Position numbers and translations under genes: made by a program. This document shows, one piece after another, positions 26,323 through 34,732 of a DNA stretch of 64,000 bases. The DNA lies in NCBI RefSeq assembly GCF_030503675.1, contig NZ_CP129964.1, positions 2,852,001 through 2,916,000 of the forward strand. Direction: 5' to 3'. Origin of the DNA: Lutimonas zeaxanthinifaciens. GTDB taxonomy: Bacteria > Bacteroidota > Bacteroidia > Flavobacteriales > Flavobacteriaceae. Below the pieces are notes generated by a model. It was given only the letters and a program-made list of their open reading frames with translations. It searched no databases and was not told the origin of the DNA. Each line of letters starts with the position of its first letter. Positions within the stretch are counted from its first letter, which is position 1.

Positions 26323-26455
26323 ATAAACTTAGGTATTGATTTGATTTTGGATTAATAACAGAAGACCAGCCTCTGTTAAAAGCAGATTAAATATATAGAA
26401 ATAATCCATAAATCATTAAAAGTACCTAAAGAAACTTTAGTCAAAGGCAAAATAT

Positions 26456-26578
26456 TCAGTGGCAATTGCAATCAGAATCACAGTCTTTTTTATTCTTAGC
26501 TCTCTTAGGAATAAACCTTCCAATCAAAATTGCAACAGCAAAAAAAACCAAAACATAGATAAGGATATCCTGAAACAT
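26456..26578 (-). CDS. FeoB-associated Cys-rich membrane protein
   Basis: A 40-residue protein: one membrane helix (residues 5-23) followed by a basic stretch and the Cys-rich tail DCDSDCNCH. It starts at ATG 26578, 5 bp after the feoB stop; the frame is open further upstream, but that part lies inside feoB. Small proteins of this kind (PF12669) regularly follow FeoB and are thought to act like FeoC in ferrous-iron uptake. The CxxxCxC-H tail could bind iron. It is the last gene of the Feo operon. Confidence 0.82.
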   Translation of the reverse strand: MFQDILIYVLVFFAVAILIGRFIPKRAKNKKDCDSDCNCH

Positions 26579-26583
26579 AAGTT

Positions 26584-28695
26584 TTAATTTAAAATCGAAA
26601 AAGTAATAAATGAAGCCAAATACGCAATCAATCCCATTCCCATGAGTTGTATCAGGGGCCACTTCCAGCTATTGGTTTCCCGCTTTACAATGGCCAGGGT
26701 ACTCACGCATTGCATGGCAAAAGCATAAAAAATCAACAGGGACATACCAACCGGGAGATTAAAAAGTTTCTCGCCTGTGGTTTCATTGATCTCTTCGGAC
26801 ATTCTCTGTTTAATGGTTGATTGTTCCTCATCGTCGTTGCCAACACTGTAAATAGTGGCGAGAGTTCCAACAAATACTTCCCGCGCTGCAAAAGAGGCAA
26901 TAAGAGCAATTCCTATTTTCCAGTCGTAACCCAGGGGACGTATGGCAGGCTCGATACTTTTGCCCATTACCCCAATGTAGGAGTTCTCAAGTTTATAGGA
27001 TGCCAGGGCTTCATCGTAACTTGTACTACTTTTTTCATCAGAAAGGTATGCTGCTTGAAAATCCTTATCAGCGGTGTCAAATGCAGCAGGTCCGTTCGAA
27101 GCCAAAAACCATAAAATTATTGATATGGCGAGAATAATTTTTCCAGCACCAAACACAAAGGCCTTGGTTTTCTCAATTACAGTAAAAAATACATTTTTCA
27201 TTGAGGGCAACTTATAATCAGGCATTTCGATCAGAAAAAAACTTTTCCCTTCCACTTTGAGTGTTTTGTGAAGTACAAATCCTGAAACAATGGCCATAAG
27301 AAAGCCTAAAAGATATAATCCGAGCAAGGTCATTCCCTGCAAACTGAATATTCCAAGTACCCTGTCATCAGGAATGATCAGTGCAATAATGATCGCATAG
27401 ACAGGAAGACGAGCAGAACATGTAACGAAGGGTACAACTAAAATAGTGATTAATCTTTCCTTCCATCCACTTATGTTTCTTGTAGCCATAACCGCCGGAA
27501 TAGCACAAGCTGTTCCCGAAATCAAAGGAACCACACTCTTTCCACTCATACCGAACCTGCGCATGATCTTATCCATCAAAAACACAACACGACTCATATA
27601 ACCGGTCTCTTCCAAAATTGAAACGAATAAAAAGAGAATGGCAATCTGTGGAATAAAAATAACAATGCCACCGATTCCCGGTATTACTCCTTCACTGATC
27701 AAGTCAGACAATTTGCCTTCAGGCAACCATTGCTGGGCCTTTGAACTCAATTCGGCAAAAAATGCATCAATGTAATCCATTGGAACATTTGCCCAATCGA
27801 ATATTGATTGAAAAATCATCATCAGAATAAGTGCGAAAATCAAATATCCAAAGATTCGATGGGTCAAAACACGATCGAGACGACTTCTCAGGTCTTTCGC
27901 TTTTGAACGGTCTACGGAATATGTTTTCTTTAAGATCGCATTGATCTGCTGGTAGCGAAAAATGGTCTCTTTATGTTGATACTTCTTAATCTTTTGCTGA
28001 TCCTGTTTATACTTTTGAATTATTTCAATTTCCTTTTCATCCAGGCCAGGAAACTCCTGCATTTGGGTAACGTATAACCAGGTTTTGTAAAGGGACAATC
28101 CTGAAATAGACGTATCCATTTCCTCAAAATACAGCTTATCAATTCTGCTTGAAATTGTTGCCAGCGGCTCGGTATTCAGTTTTTTGTAATCAATGAGTAC
28201 CTTCTTTAGATCATCAATTCCCTGATTTTTTCTGGCACTTACAAGAACCACTTCACTTTTAAGCTCATTCTTCAAAGTCTCAAGGTCTATTTCGACACCT
28301 TTAAGAGCAAGCTGATCCGCCATATTAATGGCCAGCACAGTTGGAATCTGAAGATCCTTGATCTGAGAATACAATAAAAGATTCCGTTTGATATTTTCTA
28401 CATCGGCCACGACAACGATCACATCCGGGAAATCATCGTGATCCTGGTTTAAAAGTGTTTGAAGTACAATATTCTCATCAATGCTGGTCGGGTTGATACT
28501 GTAGGTACCCGGAAGATCGATTACAGATGCGATCATGTCCTTTCCCAGCTGGGATTTCCCAACTTTTTTATCCACCGTTATACCCGGATAATTCCCGACT
28601 TTTTGATTCAAGCCGGTCAATTGATTAAAAAGCGAGGTCTTTCCTGTATTAGGATTACCAACTAAAGCTACTCTTATGGCTTTATGTTCCGGCAT
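26584..28695 (-). CDS. feoB: Ferrous iron transport protein B
   Basis: FeoB (703 aa) is the inner-membrane Fe2+ transporter. The N-terminal G domain has GNPNTGKTSLFN (about residues 13-24), DLPGTYS and NMAD. A helical spacer follows, then the membrane part with two Gate motifs (GKSVVPLISGTACAIPAV and RLPVYAIIIALI). The gene starts 3 bp after feoA and ends 5 bp before the Cys-rich small protein. The operon would be induced by iron starvation if the Fur-like palindrome upstream is real. Confidence 0.97.
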   Translation of the reverse strand: MPEHKAIRVALVGNPNTGKTSLFNQLTGLNQKVGNYPGITVDKKVGKSQLGKDMIASVIDLPGTYSINPTSIDENIVLQTLLNQDHDDFPDVIVVVADVENIKRNLLLYSQIKDLQIPTVLAINMADQLALKGVEIDLETLKNELKSEVVLVSARKNQGIDDLKKVLIDYKKLNTEPLATISSRIDKLYFEEMDTSISGLSLYKTWLYVTQMQEFPGLDEKEIEIIQKYKQDQQKIKKYQHKETIFRYQQINAILKKTYSVDRSKAKDLRSRLDRVLTHRIFGYLIFALILMMIFQSIFDWANVPMDYIDAFFAELSSKAQQWLPEGKLSDLISEGVIPGIGGIVIFIPQIAILFLFVSILEETGYMSRVVFLMDKIMRRFGMSGKSVVPLISGTACAIPAVMATRNISGWKERLITILVVPFVTCSARLPVYAIIIALIIPDDRVLGIFSLQGMTLLGLYLLGFLMAIVSGFVLHKTLKVEGKSFFLIEMPDYKLPSMKNVFFTVIEKTKAFVFGAGKIILAISIILWFLASNGPAAFDTADKDFQAAYLSDEKSSTSYDEALASYKLENSYIGVMGKSIEPAIRPLGYDWKIGIALIASFAAREVFVGTLATIYSVGNDDEEQSTIKQRMSEEINETTGEKLFNLPVGMSLLIFYAFAMQCVSTLAIVKRETNSWKWPLIQLMGMGLIAYLASFITFSILN

Positions 28696-28698
28696 GAA

Positions 28699-28926
28699 TT
28701 ATTCTTTCGTGATCAGAATTTGAGCGGCAGTTTCGGTTCGTATTGCAAGGTGGCTGCCATTGACCCTGATGTAGAGCGGATCCTTCAGAGGTGCCCTTTG
28801 TATCAATTCAACGCTTTCACCTGGTATGCATCCCATCTCAAGCAAGGATAACGGAATTTTTTCCAAAGAAATTTCCTGTATCATACCTCTTTCACCAACC
28901 CTTAAATTTGCAATACTTGTATCCAA
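28699..28926 (-). CDS. feoA: Ferrous iron transport protein A
   Basis: FeoA (75 aa) is an SH3-like cytoplasmic partner of FeoB. ANLRVGERGMIQEI at the N-terminus, MGCIPGESVELIQRAP in the middle and HLAIRTETAAQI are typical. The only start that keeps the first strand is TTG at 28926; the first ATG would remove 13 residues. The 3-bp gap to feoB indicates co-translation. Confidence 0.92.
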   Translation of the reverse strand: MDTSIANLRVGERGMIQEISLEKIPLSLLEMGCIPGESVELIQRAPLKDPLYIRVNGSHLAIRTETAAQILITKE

Positions 28927-28987
28927 TTTTTATTTAGATTAATTATAAATACAATGCGAAATTACGCAAAATAATTTGTTTAAAACT

Positions 28988-28997
28988 GATAATTATC
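28988..28997. promoter_or_regulatory. Possible Fur-type operator upstream of feoA
   Basis: GATAATTATC is a perfect 10-bp palindrome built of the GATAAT unit that makes up Fur boxes, 62 bp upstream of the feoA start. The context (iron uptake operon) supports a Fur role, but only one full palindrome is visible. Confidence 0.4.
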
Positions 28998-29034
28998 ACC
29001 AAACCTCAAATTAAATTTTCTTGTGGTGAAAGAC

Positions 29035-29712
29035 TTATTTTTCTTCGGACCTTAAAATCTCAATATCCTTTATAATCCTTTCTATTTCTGTTGCGTCCGT
29101 ACCATCATAGAACCCTCTGATCTGCTTTTTTTTATCAACCAGAACAAACTGCTCCGTATGAATAAAATCCTGTTCTCCACCATCTCCTTCATCCAAAACA
29201 GCAAAATAGGATTTCCTGGCCAATTCATAAATATGAGGCTTTTCACCTGTTGTGATCTCCCATTTTCCATCGATAGCTCTGTTCTTAAGCGCATAGGCCT
29301 TAAGCACAGGTACACTGTCAATAACAGGGGTTACAGAATGAGACAGGAATTTTAAATCTTCATCATCCTTATAATGTTTTTGCAGCTCGGACATATTGAT
29401 CGCCATTATGGGACAGATGGTCTGGCATCTTGTGAAGAAAAAATCAGCTATATATATCTTGTCCTCAAAATCTTTATTGGTTATGGTATCGCCGTTTTGG
29501 TTGATCAGATGAAATTCACCGATGCGATGATCTCGGCTAATATGTTTTACTTCATCCGCGACAAGCCGCGGATTCACATCTACCGGATTGTAGACAGGAA
29601 GCTCTGATTTTGGTTTAACCAAAAAATACAAAATCGGGATAAACAAGATCGAAAAGAAAAACAGAAAGAGTAAGGTTGATTTCGATTTTTTGAAAAATTC
29701 TATTAAATACAT
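29035..29712 (-). CDS. SCO family protein (SCO1/SenC)
   Basis: A 225-residue membrane-anchored thioredoxin-fold protein (TM residues 13-32). The copper/redox motif CxxxC is CQTIC at 96-100, and the distal His is in FIHTEQFVL (about residue 190). SCO proteins insert copper into the CuA centre of cytochrome oxidase or act as thiol reductases. Here the gene stands alone between feo and the M1 peptidase gene, so the partner enzyme is not visible. Confidence 0.9.
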   Translation of the reverse strand: MYLIEFFKKSKSTLLFLFFFSILFIPILYFLVKPKSELPVYNPVDVNPRLVADEVKHISRDHRIGEFHLINQNGDTITNKDFEDKIYIADFFFTRCQTICPIMAINMSELQKHYKDDEDLKFLSHSVTPVIDSVPVLKAYALKNRAIDGKWEITTGEKPHIYELARKSYFAVLDEGDGGEQDFIHTEQFVLVDKKKQIRGFYDGTDATEIERIIKDIEILRSEEK

Positions 29713-29718
29713 AATTTG

Positions 29719-29726
29719 TATCTTTG
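29719..29726 (+). promoter_or_regulatory. -7 box of the M1 aminopeptidase gene
   Basis: TATCTTTG, an exact TAnnTTTG match, 41 bp upstream of the ATG at 29768. It overlaps the SCO start region of the divergent gene. Confidence 0.55.
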
Positions 29727-29767
29727 GGACTCCTTAAAAATTGCTAACAAATACAAAAGTAATCTAT

Positions 29768-31696
29768 ATGAAGTATTTTCTACGCTTTGTACTTCTATTA
29801 TTTTCTCTTTTAGGCTATGGGCAAGAAGATCTGATGAGCTTTGATTATTTAAATGAAATATCAAAGGATGAGATGAAGTATGCGGCCCGGAAAGTTGCAT
29901 TCAAAGCCAATCCTAATACGGTAAATTACGATATCAAATACCATCGGCTTTACTGGGTAGTAGATCCGGCGATTGCTGAAATTGAAGGAGAAGTCACTAC
30001 CCATTTCACGGCAAATAATGACATGGATGAAATTGTCTTTGATCTCGCGGACAATATGACGGTTTCCGGAGTTAAGCAAAGAGGAGTAGATCTGACCTTT
30101 AGTCAAAATAACAATGACGAACTCATAATAAAATTTCCAGCGACGATCAGTGCAAAAAAGCTCGACTCCGTCTCAATAAGCTATTCAGGGAATCCCGTAA
30201 GTTCAGGGTTCGGGTCATTTGAAATCAGTACCCACGGGTCTAATGTTCCCGTCTTATGGACTTTATCCGAGCCTTATGGGGCCAAAGGTTGGTGGCCCTG
30301 TAAACAGGACCTCATTGACAAAATAGACTCTGTTGATATATTTATCCAGCATCCATCTCAATATAAGGCGGCATCAAACGGGGTATTGATGTCAGAGAAG
30401 CCCTGGATATTTGGAAATACAATTACGCACTGGCGGCACAAGCATCCTATTCCGGCATATCTGATTGCGATTGCGGTAACCAATTACAGTGTATACAAGG
30501 ATAATCCCAAAAGCCTGGATTTTGATATTGTCAATTATGTGTATCCTGAAGATCTTTCGGCAACAAAGGCCAGGACGGCAGTTACTACAGATATTATGAT
30601 CCTCTTCAATGAGCTTTTTGAAATGTACCCTTTTGCTGATGAAAAATACGGACATGCCCAGTTTGGATGGGGAGGAGGAATGGAACATACCACCATGAGC
30701 TTTATGGGTTCCTGGAGCAGAGGCCTGATCGCTCATGAACTGGCTCATCAGTGGTTTGGTAATAAGATCACTTGCGGAAGCTGGCAGGATATTTGGTTAA
30801 ATGAAGGATTTGCCACCTACCTCGATGGACTCGTTTATGAAAATTTTGAAGGGGAGGACACCTTCAAACAATGGAGACGTTTCGTAGTGGATCAGGTAAC
30901 TCAATCTCCTTCAGGATCAACCTTTGTCAATGATACGACCTCAGTGGGCAGAATATTTAATGGCAGACTTTCTTATCGTAAGGGCGCTATGATTTTGCAT
31001 ATGCTTCGTTATAAATTAGGAGATGATGCCTTTTTCAGAGGTATAAAAAATTATCTTAAAGACCCGGACCTTGCCTTTTCATATGCCTTGACCTCAGATC
31101 TTCAAAGGCATTTGGAGGAAGCGAGTGGAAAGGGACTCGAAGAATTTTTTAAAGACTGGTACTATGGAGAGGGTTATCCCAGCTATGAAGCAATCTGGAG
31201 CCAAAAGGAATCAGACCTGATTCTCAATATCAGAATTCGACAGGAACAATCTCATCCTTCGGTTTCGTTTTTTGAAATGCCAGTTCCTGTAACAGTTACA
31301 GGGCCCTTTGGGGAAATTGAAAAACTCAGGCTCGAAGTTTCAGAAAATGACCAGATGTTTAGCGCTCAGCTTAATTTCAGGGCTATATCCGTTGAGATTG
31401 ACCCGGATTATCAACTGATATCAAAAAATAATAATGCCGTTTTAGGCCTCGATGATGATAGTCTGCAAAACATGATCTCCGTTTATCCTAATCCTGCAAC
31501 GGATGTATTAAATATTGGTTTAAAAGGTATCATTCAAATAGAGAAAATAACGATATATAATATACTTGGAGAAAAAATGATGGAAAAGAAAGATCCTTCA
31601 AACCGAATTAGTCTGCAAAGACTTGAATTCGGCCTTCATTTAGTAGTTATTGAGACCGATCAGGGCACAATGCGGAAAACAATTCTGAAAAAATAG
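29768..31696 (+). CDS. M1 family aminopeptidase with T9SS sorting domain
   Basis: A 642-residue secreted zinc aminopeptidase. After a signal peptide (ending GYGQ), residues 45-230 form the N-terminal beta domain. The catalytic domain has GGMEH (about 303; canonical M1 enzymes have GAMEN), HELAHQW (about 323) and NEGFATY (about 345). The C-terminal 75 residues, beginning VYPNPATDVLNI and ending TMRKTILKK, are a type A T9SS sorting domain, so the enzyme is exported to the surface or medium. ATG 29768 opens the signal peptide; the nine preceding codons from a TTG-like start are not used. Confidence 0.92.
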   Translation: MKYFLRFVLLLFSLLGYGQEDLMSFDYLNEISKDEMKYAARKVAFKANPNTVNYDIKYHRLYWVVDPAIAEIEGEVTTHFTANNDMDEIVFDLADNMTVSGVKQRGVDLTFSQNNNDELIIKFPATISAKKLDSVSISYSGNPVSSGFGSFEISTHGSNVPVLWTLSEPYGAKGWWPCKQDLIDKIDSVDIFIQHPSQYKAASNGVLMSEKPWIFGNTITHWRHKHPIPAYLIAIAVTNYSVYKDNPKSLDFDIVNYVYPEDLSATKARTAVTTDIMILFNELFEMYPFADEKYGHAQFGWGGGMEHTTMSFMGSWSRGLIAHELAHQWFGNKITCGSWQDIWLNEGFATYLDGLVYENFEGEDTFKQWRRFVVDQVTQSPSGSTFVNDTTSVGRIFNGRLSYRKGAMILHMLRYKLGDDAFFRGIKNYLKDPDLAFSYALTSDLQRHLEEASGKGLEEFFKDWYYGEGYPSYEAIWSQKESDLILNIRIRQEQSHPSVSFFEMPVPVTVTGPFGEIEKLRLEVSENDQMFSAQLNFRAISVEIDPDYQLISKNNNAVLGLDDDSLQNMISVYPNPATDVLNIGLKGIIQIEKITIYNILGEKMMEKKDPSNRISLQRLEFGLHLVVIETDQGTMRKTILKK

Positions 31697-31749
31697 ATAA
31701 TTTAACAACGATTTCATTTTTCTGATTTCTTAATATTGTGCATAAAGTG

Positions 31750-31757
31750 TACATTTG
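31750..31757 (+). promoter_or_regulatory. -7 box of the rseP gene
   Basis: TACATTTG with a TTTC (31726-31729) 20 bp upstream. It ends 27 bp before the ATG at 31785. Confidence 0.6.
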
Positions 31758-31784
31758 TCGTCCAAAAAATTTTGAAATTCATTA

Positions 31785-33119
31785 ATGGAAACCTATATAA
31801 AAATTGCCCAGTTCCTTTTAAGCTTGTCTTTGCTCATCATTCTTCATGAATTGGGTCACTTCATTCCCGCCAAATTATTTAAAACAAGAGTTGAAAAGTT
31901 TTATCTTTTCTTTGATTACAAATTCTCTATTTTCAAGAAGCGAATTGGAGAAACCGTTTATGGAATAGGATGGATTCCATTGGGAGGTTATGTGAAGATC
32001 TCAGGAATGATCGATGAAAGTATGGATAAGGAACAGATGGCCCAGCCTCCAAAGCCATGGGAATTCAGATCTAAACCGGCCTGGCAGCGATTGATCATCA
32101 TGCTGGGAGGAGTTACCGTTAATTTTATTCTCGGTGTTTTTATCTATATCATGATGTTGAATGCCTGGGGTAACGATGTTGTGGCTCCTGAAGATGTAAA
32201 AACGGGTTTTTATGTATCTGATCTGTTCAAGGAATATGGATTTAAGGACGGCGACAAAATTCTAAAAGTCAATGGAGAAGTTCCTGAGAATGTTCTTGAT
32301 ATCAACAAATTTCTGTTTTTAAGGGACGTAGAGAACATTGAAGTGGAACATGCGGATGGCAATAATGAAGTTATCGATTTACCCGAAGATGTAGGATTAC
32401 AAATGTGGAAAACCGGAAACCGAGATGCTTTTCAACCCAGAATATACGCTGTTCTTGATAGTGTAATCCCCGGTACTCCTGCTTCAGAAGGTGGCCTGAA
32501 AAAAAATGACATCATAAGGTCTCTCAATGACAAAAGGATGGTTTACTGGGATGAGTTTACAAGTGTCGTCAGAAATAATCCTGAAAATACCGAAATTAAA
32601 GTAACCGTTGAAAGAGACGGCAGAGAATTATCTTTTATGATCACTCCCGGAGAGGATCAGAAATTAGGGGTATATCCTCAGGTGTATACCGAAGATGTGC
32701 TCTCTGTAACCCATAAGGAATATAATTTTGGAGAAAGTATTGTTCCTGGTTTTTCAAAGGCTTACTGGACCTTAAAAGACTACATGGGACAGTTTAAGTA
32801 TGTATTTACGAAAAAAGGTGCCACTCAACTTGGCGGATTTATTACTATAGGAAGTATCTTCCCTTCAAGATGGGATTGGCAATCATTCTGGAATATCACT
32901 GCCCTTTTATCCATTATGCTTGGGTTCATGAATTTATTGCCTATACCGGCACTTGACGGCGGTCACGTTGTTTTTACATTATACGAGATCATCAGCGGAA
33001 GAAAACCTAGTGATAAGTTTTTGGAATATGCTCAAATTACCGGATTTATCATCCTGATTTCTCTCTTGCTATTTGCAAACGGAAACGACATTTACAAATG
33101 GCTTACAGGACAGTTTTAG
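31785..33119 (+). CDS. rseP: RIP metalloprotease RseP (site-2 protease)
   Basis: An intramembrane zinc protease (444 aa) of the M50 family. The zinc motif HELGHF (about residues 22-27) lies in the first helix, two PDZ-like domains occupy about 140-310, and the third zinc ligand is in NLLPIPALDGGH near residue 385. In other bacteria RseP cleaves anti-sigma factors and signal-peptide remnants; the local target is not visible. It is separately promoted and followed by a short gap before a DUF3179 lipoprotein. Confidence 0.95.
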   Translation: METYIKIAQFLLSLSLLIILHELGHFIPAKLFKTRVEKFYLFFDYKFSIFKKRIGETVYGIGWIPLGGYVKISGMIDESMDKEQMAQPPKPWEFRSKPAWQRLIIMLGGVTVNFILGVFIYIMMLNAWGNDVVAPEDVKTGFYVSDLFKEYGFKDGDKILKVNGEVPENVLDINKFLFLRDVENIEVEHADGNNEVIDLPEDVGLQMWKTGNRDAFQPRIYAVLDSVIPGTPASEGGLKKNDIIRSLNDKRMVYWDEFTSVVRNNPENTEIKVTVERDGRELSFMITPGEDQKLGVYPQVYTEDVLSVTHKEYNFGESIVPGFSKAYWTLKDYMGQFKYVFTKKGATQLGGFITIGSIFPSRWDWQSFWNITALLSIMLGFMNLLPIPALDGGHVVFTLYEIISGRKPSDKFLEYAQITGFIILISLLLFANGNDIYKWLTGQF

Positions 33120-33194
33120 CAACTGCTTCTCCGGATTGAATTGAATTTGTAAGTAATCTTTATGCGCTTCGTCTATTTGGGAAACTCTAATAAG

Positions 33195-34220
33195 ATGAAG
33201 AAGGCCTTTTTAATTTTATGTCTGGGTTTTATCACTTTGAGCTGTAGTGATAGTTCTTCGGACCCAGTAATGAACGAACCTGTTTTTGGAACACCGGTTG
33301 ATGACAATGAAGGGTGGAGTTTTCCGTTGCCTTTGATCGATGGAACCGGAAGACCGTTTGCCCTTGCCAAAGACCCTGTACTTTTCCCTGTAAAAAATAT
33401 TGACTTCATTGCCGATGAAGAGCTAACCGCCGTGATTAGCATGGAAGGCGAAATAAGAGTCTATCCTCATAAATACCTCAGCAAATATGAATCAGTCAAT
33501 GATGAAATGAAAGGGGTTTCTTTTTCTATGACCTATTGCCCGATTACTCAAAGCGCTCTGGTTTTGAATCGCGATTACAAAATTTACAATTTTGTTATCC
33601 GGGCCTCAGGGTATTTGCTTTATGATAATGTGATCTTATGGGATGAAGCAACGGAAAGTTATTGGTCTCAGATATTGGTTGAATGTATAAAAGGCCCTTT
33701 TAAAGGAGAAATCAATGAAACTTTTAATTTTATTGAGATGCCATGGAAAACGGTTAAAGAAAACTTTCCGGAGGCCGTCGTTTTTTCGAATACAAGTATC
33801 GACGACAATAACCAAGGAGAAAATCTTGCAAAAAACGATATTCCCAAAGGTGACCTTGTTTACGGTGTCATTGAAAGAAGGCCAGGGAAAGAACCGAATA
33901 TATTTGGTTATCATTATGATGATTTTCAAAATGGTACAGTTTTGTACAATCCGAATATTGCGAATTTAAACACACTTGTTGTAGGAAATGAATCAGATCA
34001 TTACATTACAAATTACATTAATGATTCCAATGCAACCTTTTCAGCTGTTCAGGGAGCGTTTCCTATTGTTATGAAGGATAGTAATGATAATTATTGGGAT
34101 GTTTTTGGACGCGCCGTAAGTGGACCCAGAGAGGGAGACCAACTTGATTCCCATACCGGATTTTTTGCATTGCTTTGGGCATTCGAAAAATTTTATGAGG
34201 ATTTTACATATGTAGATTAA
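33195..34220 (+). CDS. DUF3179 domain-containing lipoprotein
   Basis: A 341-residue lipoprotein: signal MKKAFLILCLGFITLSC (lipobox TLSC). The frame is open 11 codons further upstream, but the signal peptide begins at ATG 33195. The body shows the DUF3179 hallmark TYCPITQSALVLNR, PHKYLSKYES and ending DVFGRAVSGPREGDQL. DUF3179 proteins are poorly understood. The next two genes (TlpA-like, then DUF6029) follow at 15 and 5 bp, so the three form an operon. Confidence 0.82.
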   Translation: MKKAFLILCLGFITLSCSDSSSDPVMNEPVFGTPVDDNEGWSFPLPLIDGTGRPFALAKDPVLFPVKNIDFIADEELTAVISMEGEIRVYPHKYLSKYESVNDEMKGVSFSMTYCPITQSALVLNRDYKIYNFVIRASGYLLYDNVILWDEATESYWSQILVECIKGPFKGEINETFNFIEMPWKTVKENFPEAVVFSNTSIDDNNQGENLAKNDIPKGDLVYGVIERRPGKEPNIFGYHYDDFQNGTVLYNPNIANLNTLVVGNESDHYITNYINDSNATFSAVQGAFPIVMKDSNDNYWDVFGRAVSGPREGDQLDSHTGFFALLWAFEKFYEDFTYVD

Positions 34221-34235
34221 TTACAGTAATCTGAT

Positions 34236-34727
34236 ATGTTCAAAATCATTTCCATATACATACTGTTTTTTTCTATGCTTATCCCTGAAGTATATGCACA
34301 GAAAAAACTTCCCATTGTTTACCTTACTGATCTTGAAGGAAAGCGACTTAGTTTAAACGAAATGAGTGAGGACCACCCAGTGATCCTAAGTTTCTGGGCT
34401 ACCTGGTGTGAGCCCTGCCTGAGAGAACTTTCTGCCATGAATAAAGATATGGATCTGATAGAAAATGAACTTAATGCAAAGCTCGCTGCGATATCCATTG
34501 ATGATTCCCGAACCACTTCAAGAATTATACCTCTTTTAAAAGGAAATGAATGGTCGTTTCAAGTGTTTTTAGACCAGAATCAAGATTTGAAAAGAACCTT
34601 TAACATCATAGACATTCCGCACACGATTATCGTTTACAAAAATAAAATCAGGTACGAGAATACAGGCTATATCAATGGAGATGAACGGGTTCTTTATGAG
34701 GAGATAAGGAATATAGAAAAGCAATAA
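34236..34727 (+). CDS. TlpA-like thiol-disulfide oxidoreductase
   Basis: A 163-residue secreted thioredoxin-fold protein. The signal peptide ends near AQKK (residue 21), and the active site WATWCEPC has Cys58 and Cys61. The cis-Pro region is IDIPHTIIVY. It is a periplasmic thiol reductase, perhaps keeping a partner in the neighbouring DUF3179 or DUF6029 protein reduced; that partnership is inferred from the operon only. Confidence 0.9.
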   Translation: MFKIISIYILFFSMLIPEVYAQKKLPIVYLTDLEGKRLSLNEMSEDHPVILSFWATWCEPCLRELSAMNKDMDLIENELNAKLAAISIDDSRTTSRIIPLLKGNEWSFQVFLDQNQDLKRTFNIIDIPHTIIVYKNKIRYENTGYINGDERVLYEEIRNIEKQ

Positions 34728-34732
34728 ATCGG

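Noticed and set aside
26356-26378. TAACAGA-N9-TCTGTTA inverted repeat after the Feo operon.
   Set aside because: Stem of only 7 bp, no T-run on either strand; not enough for a terminator call.
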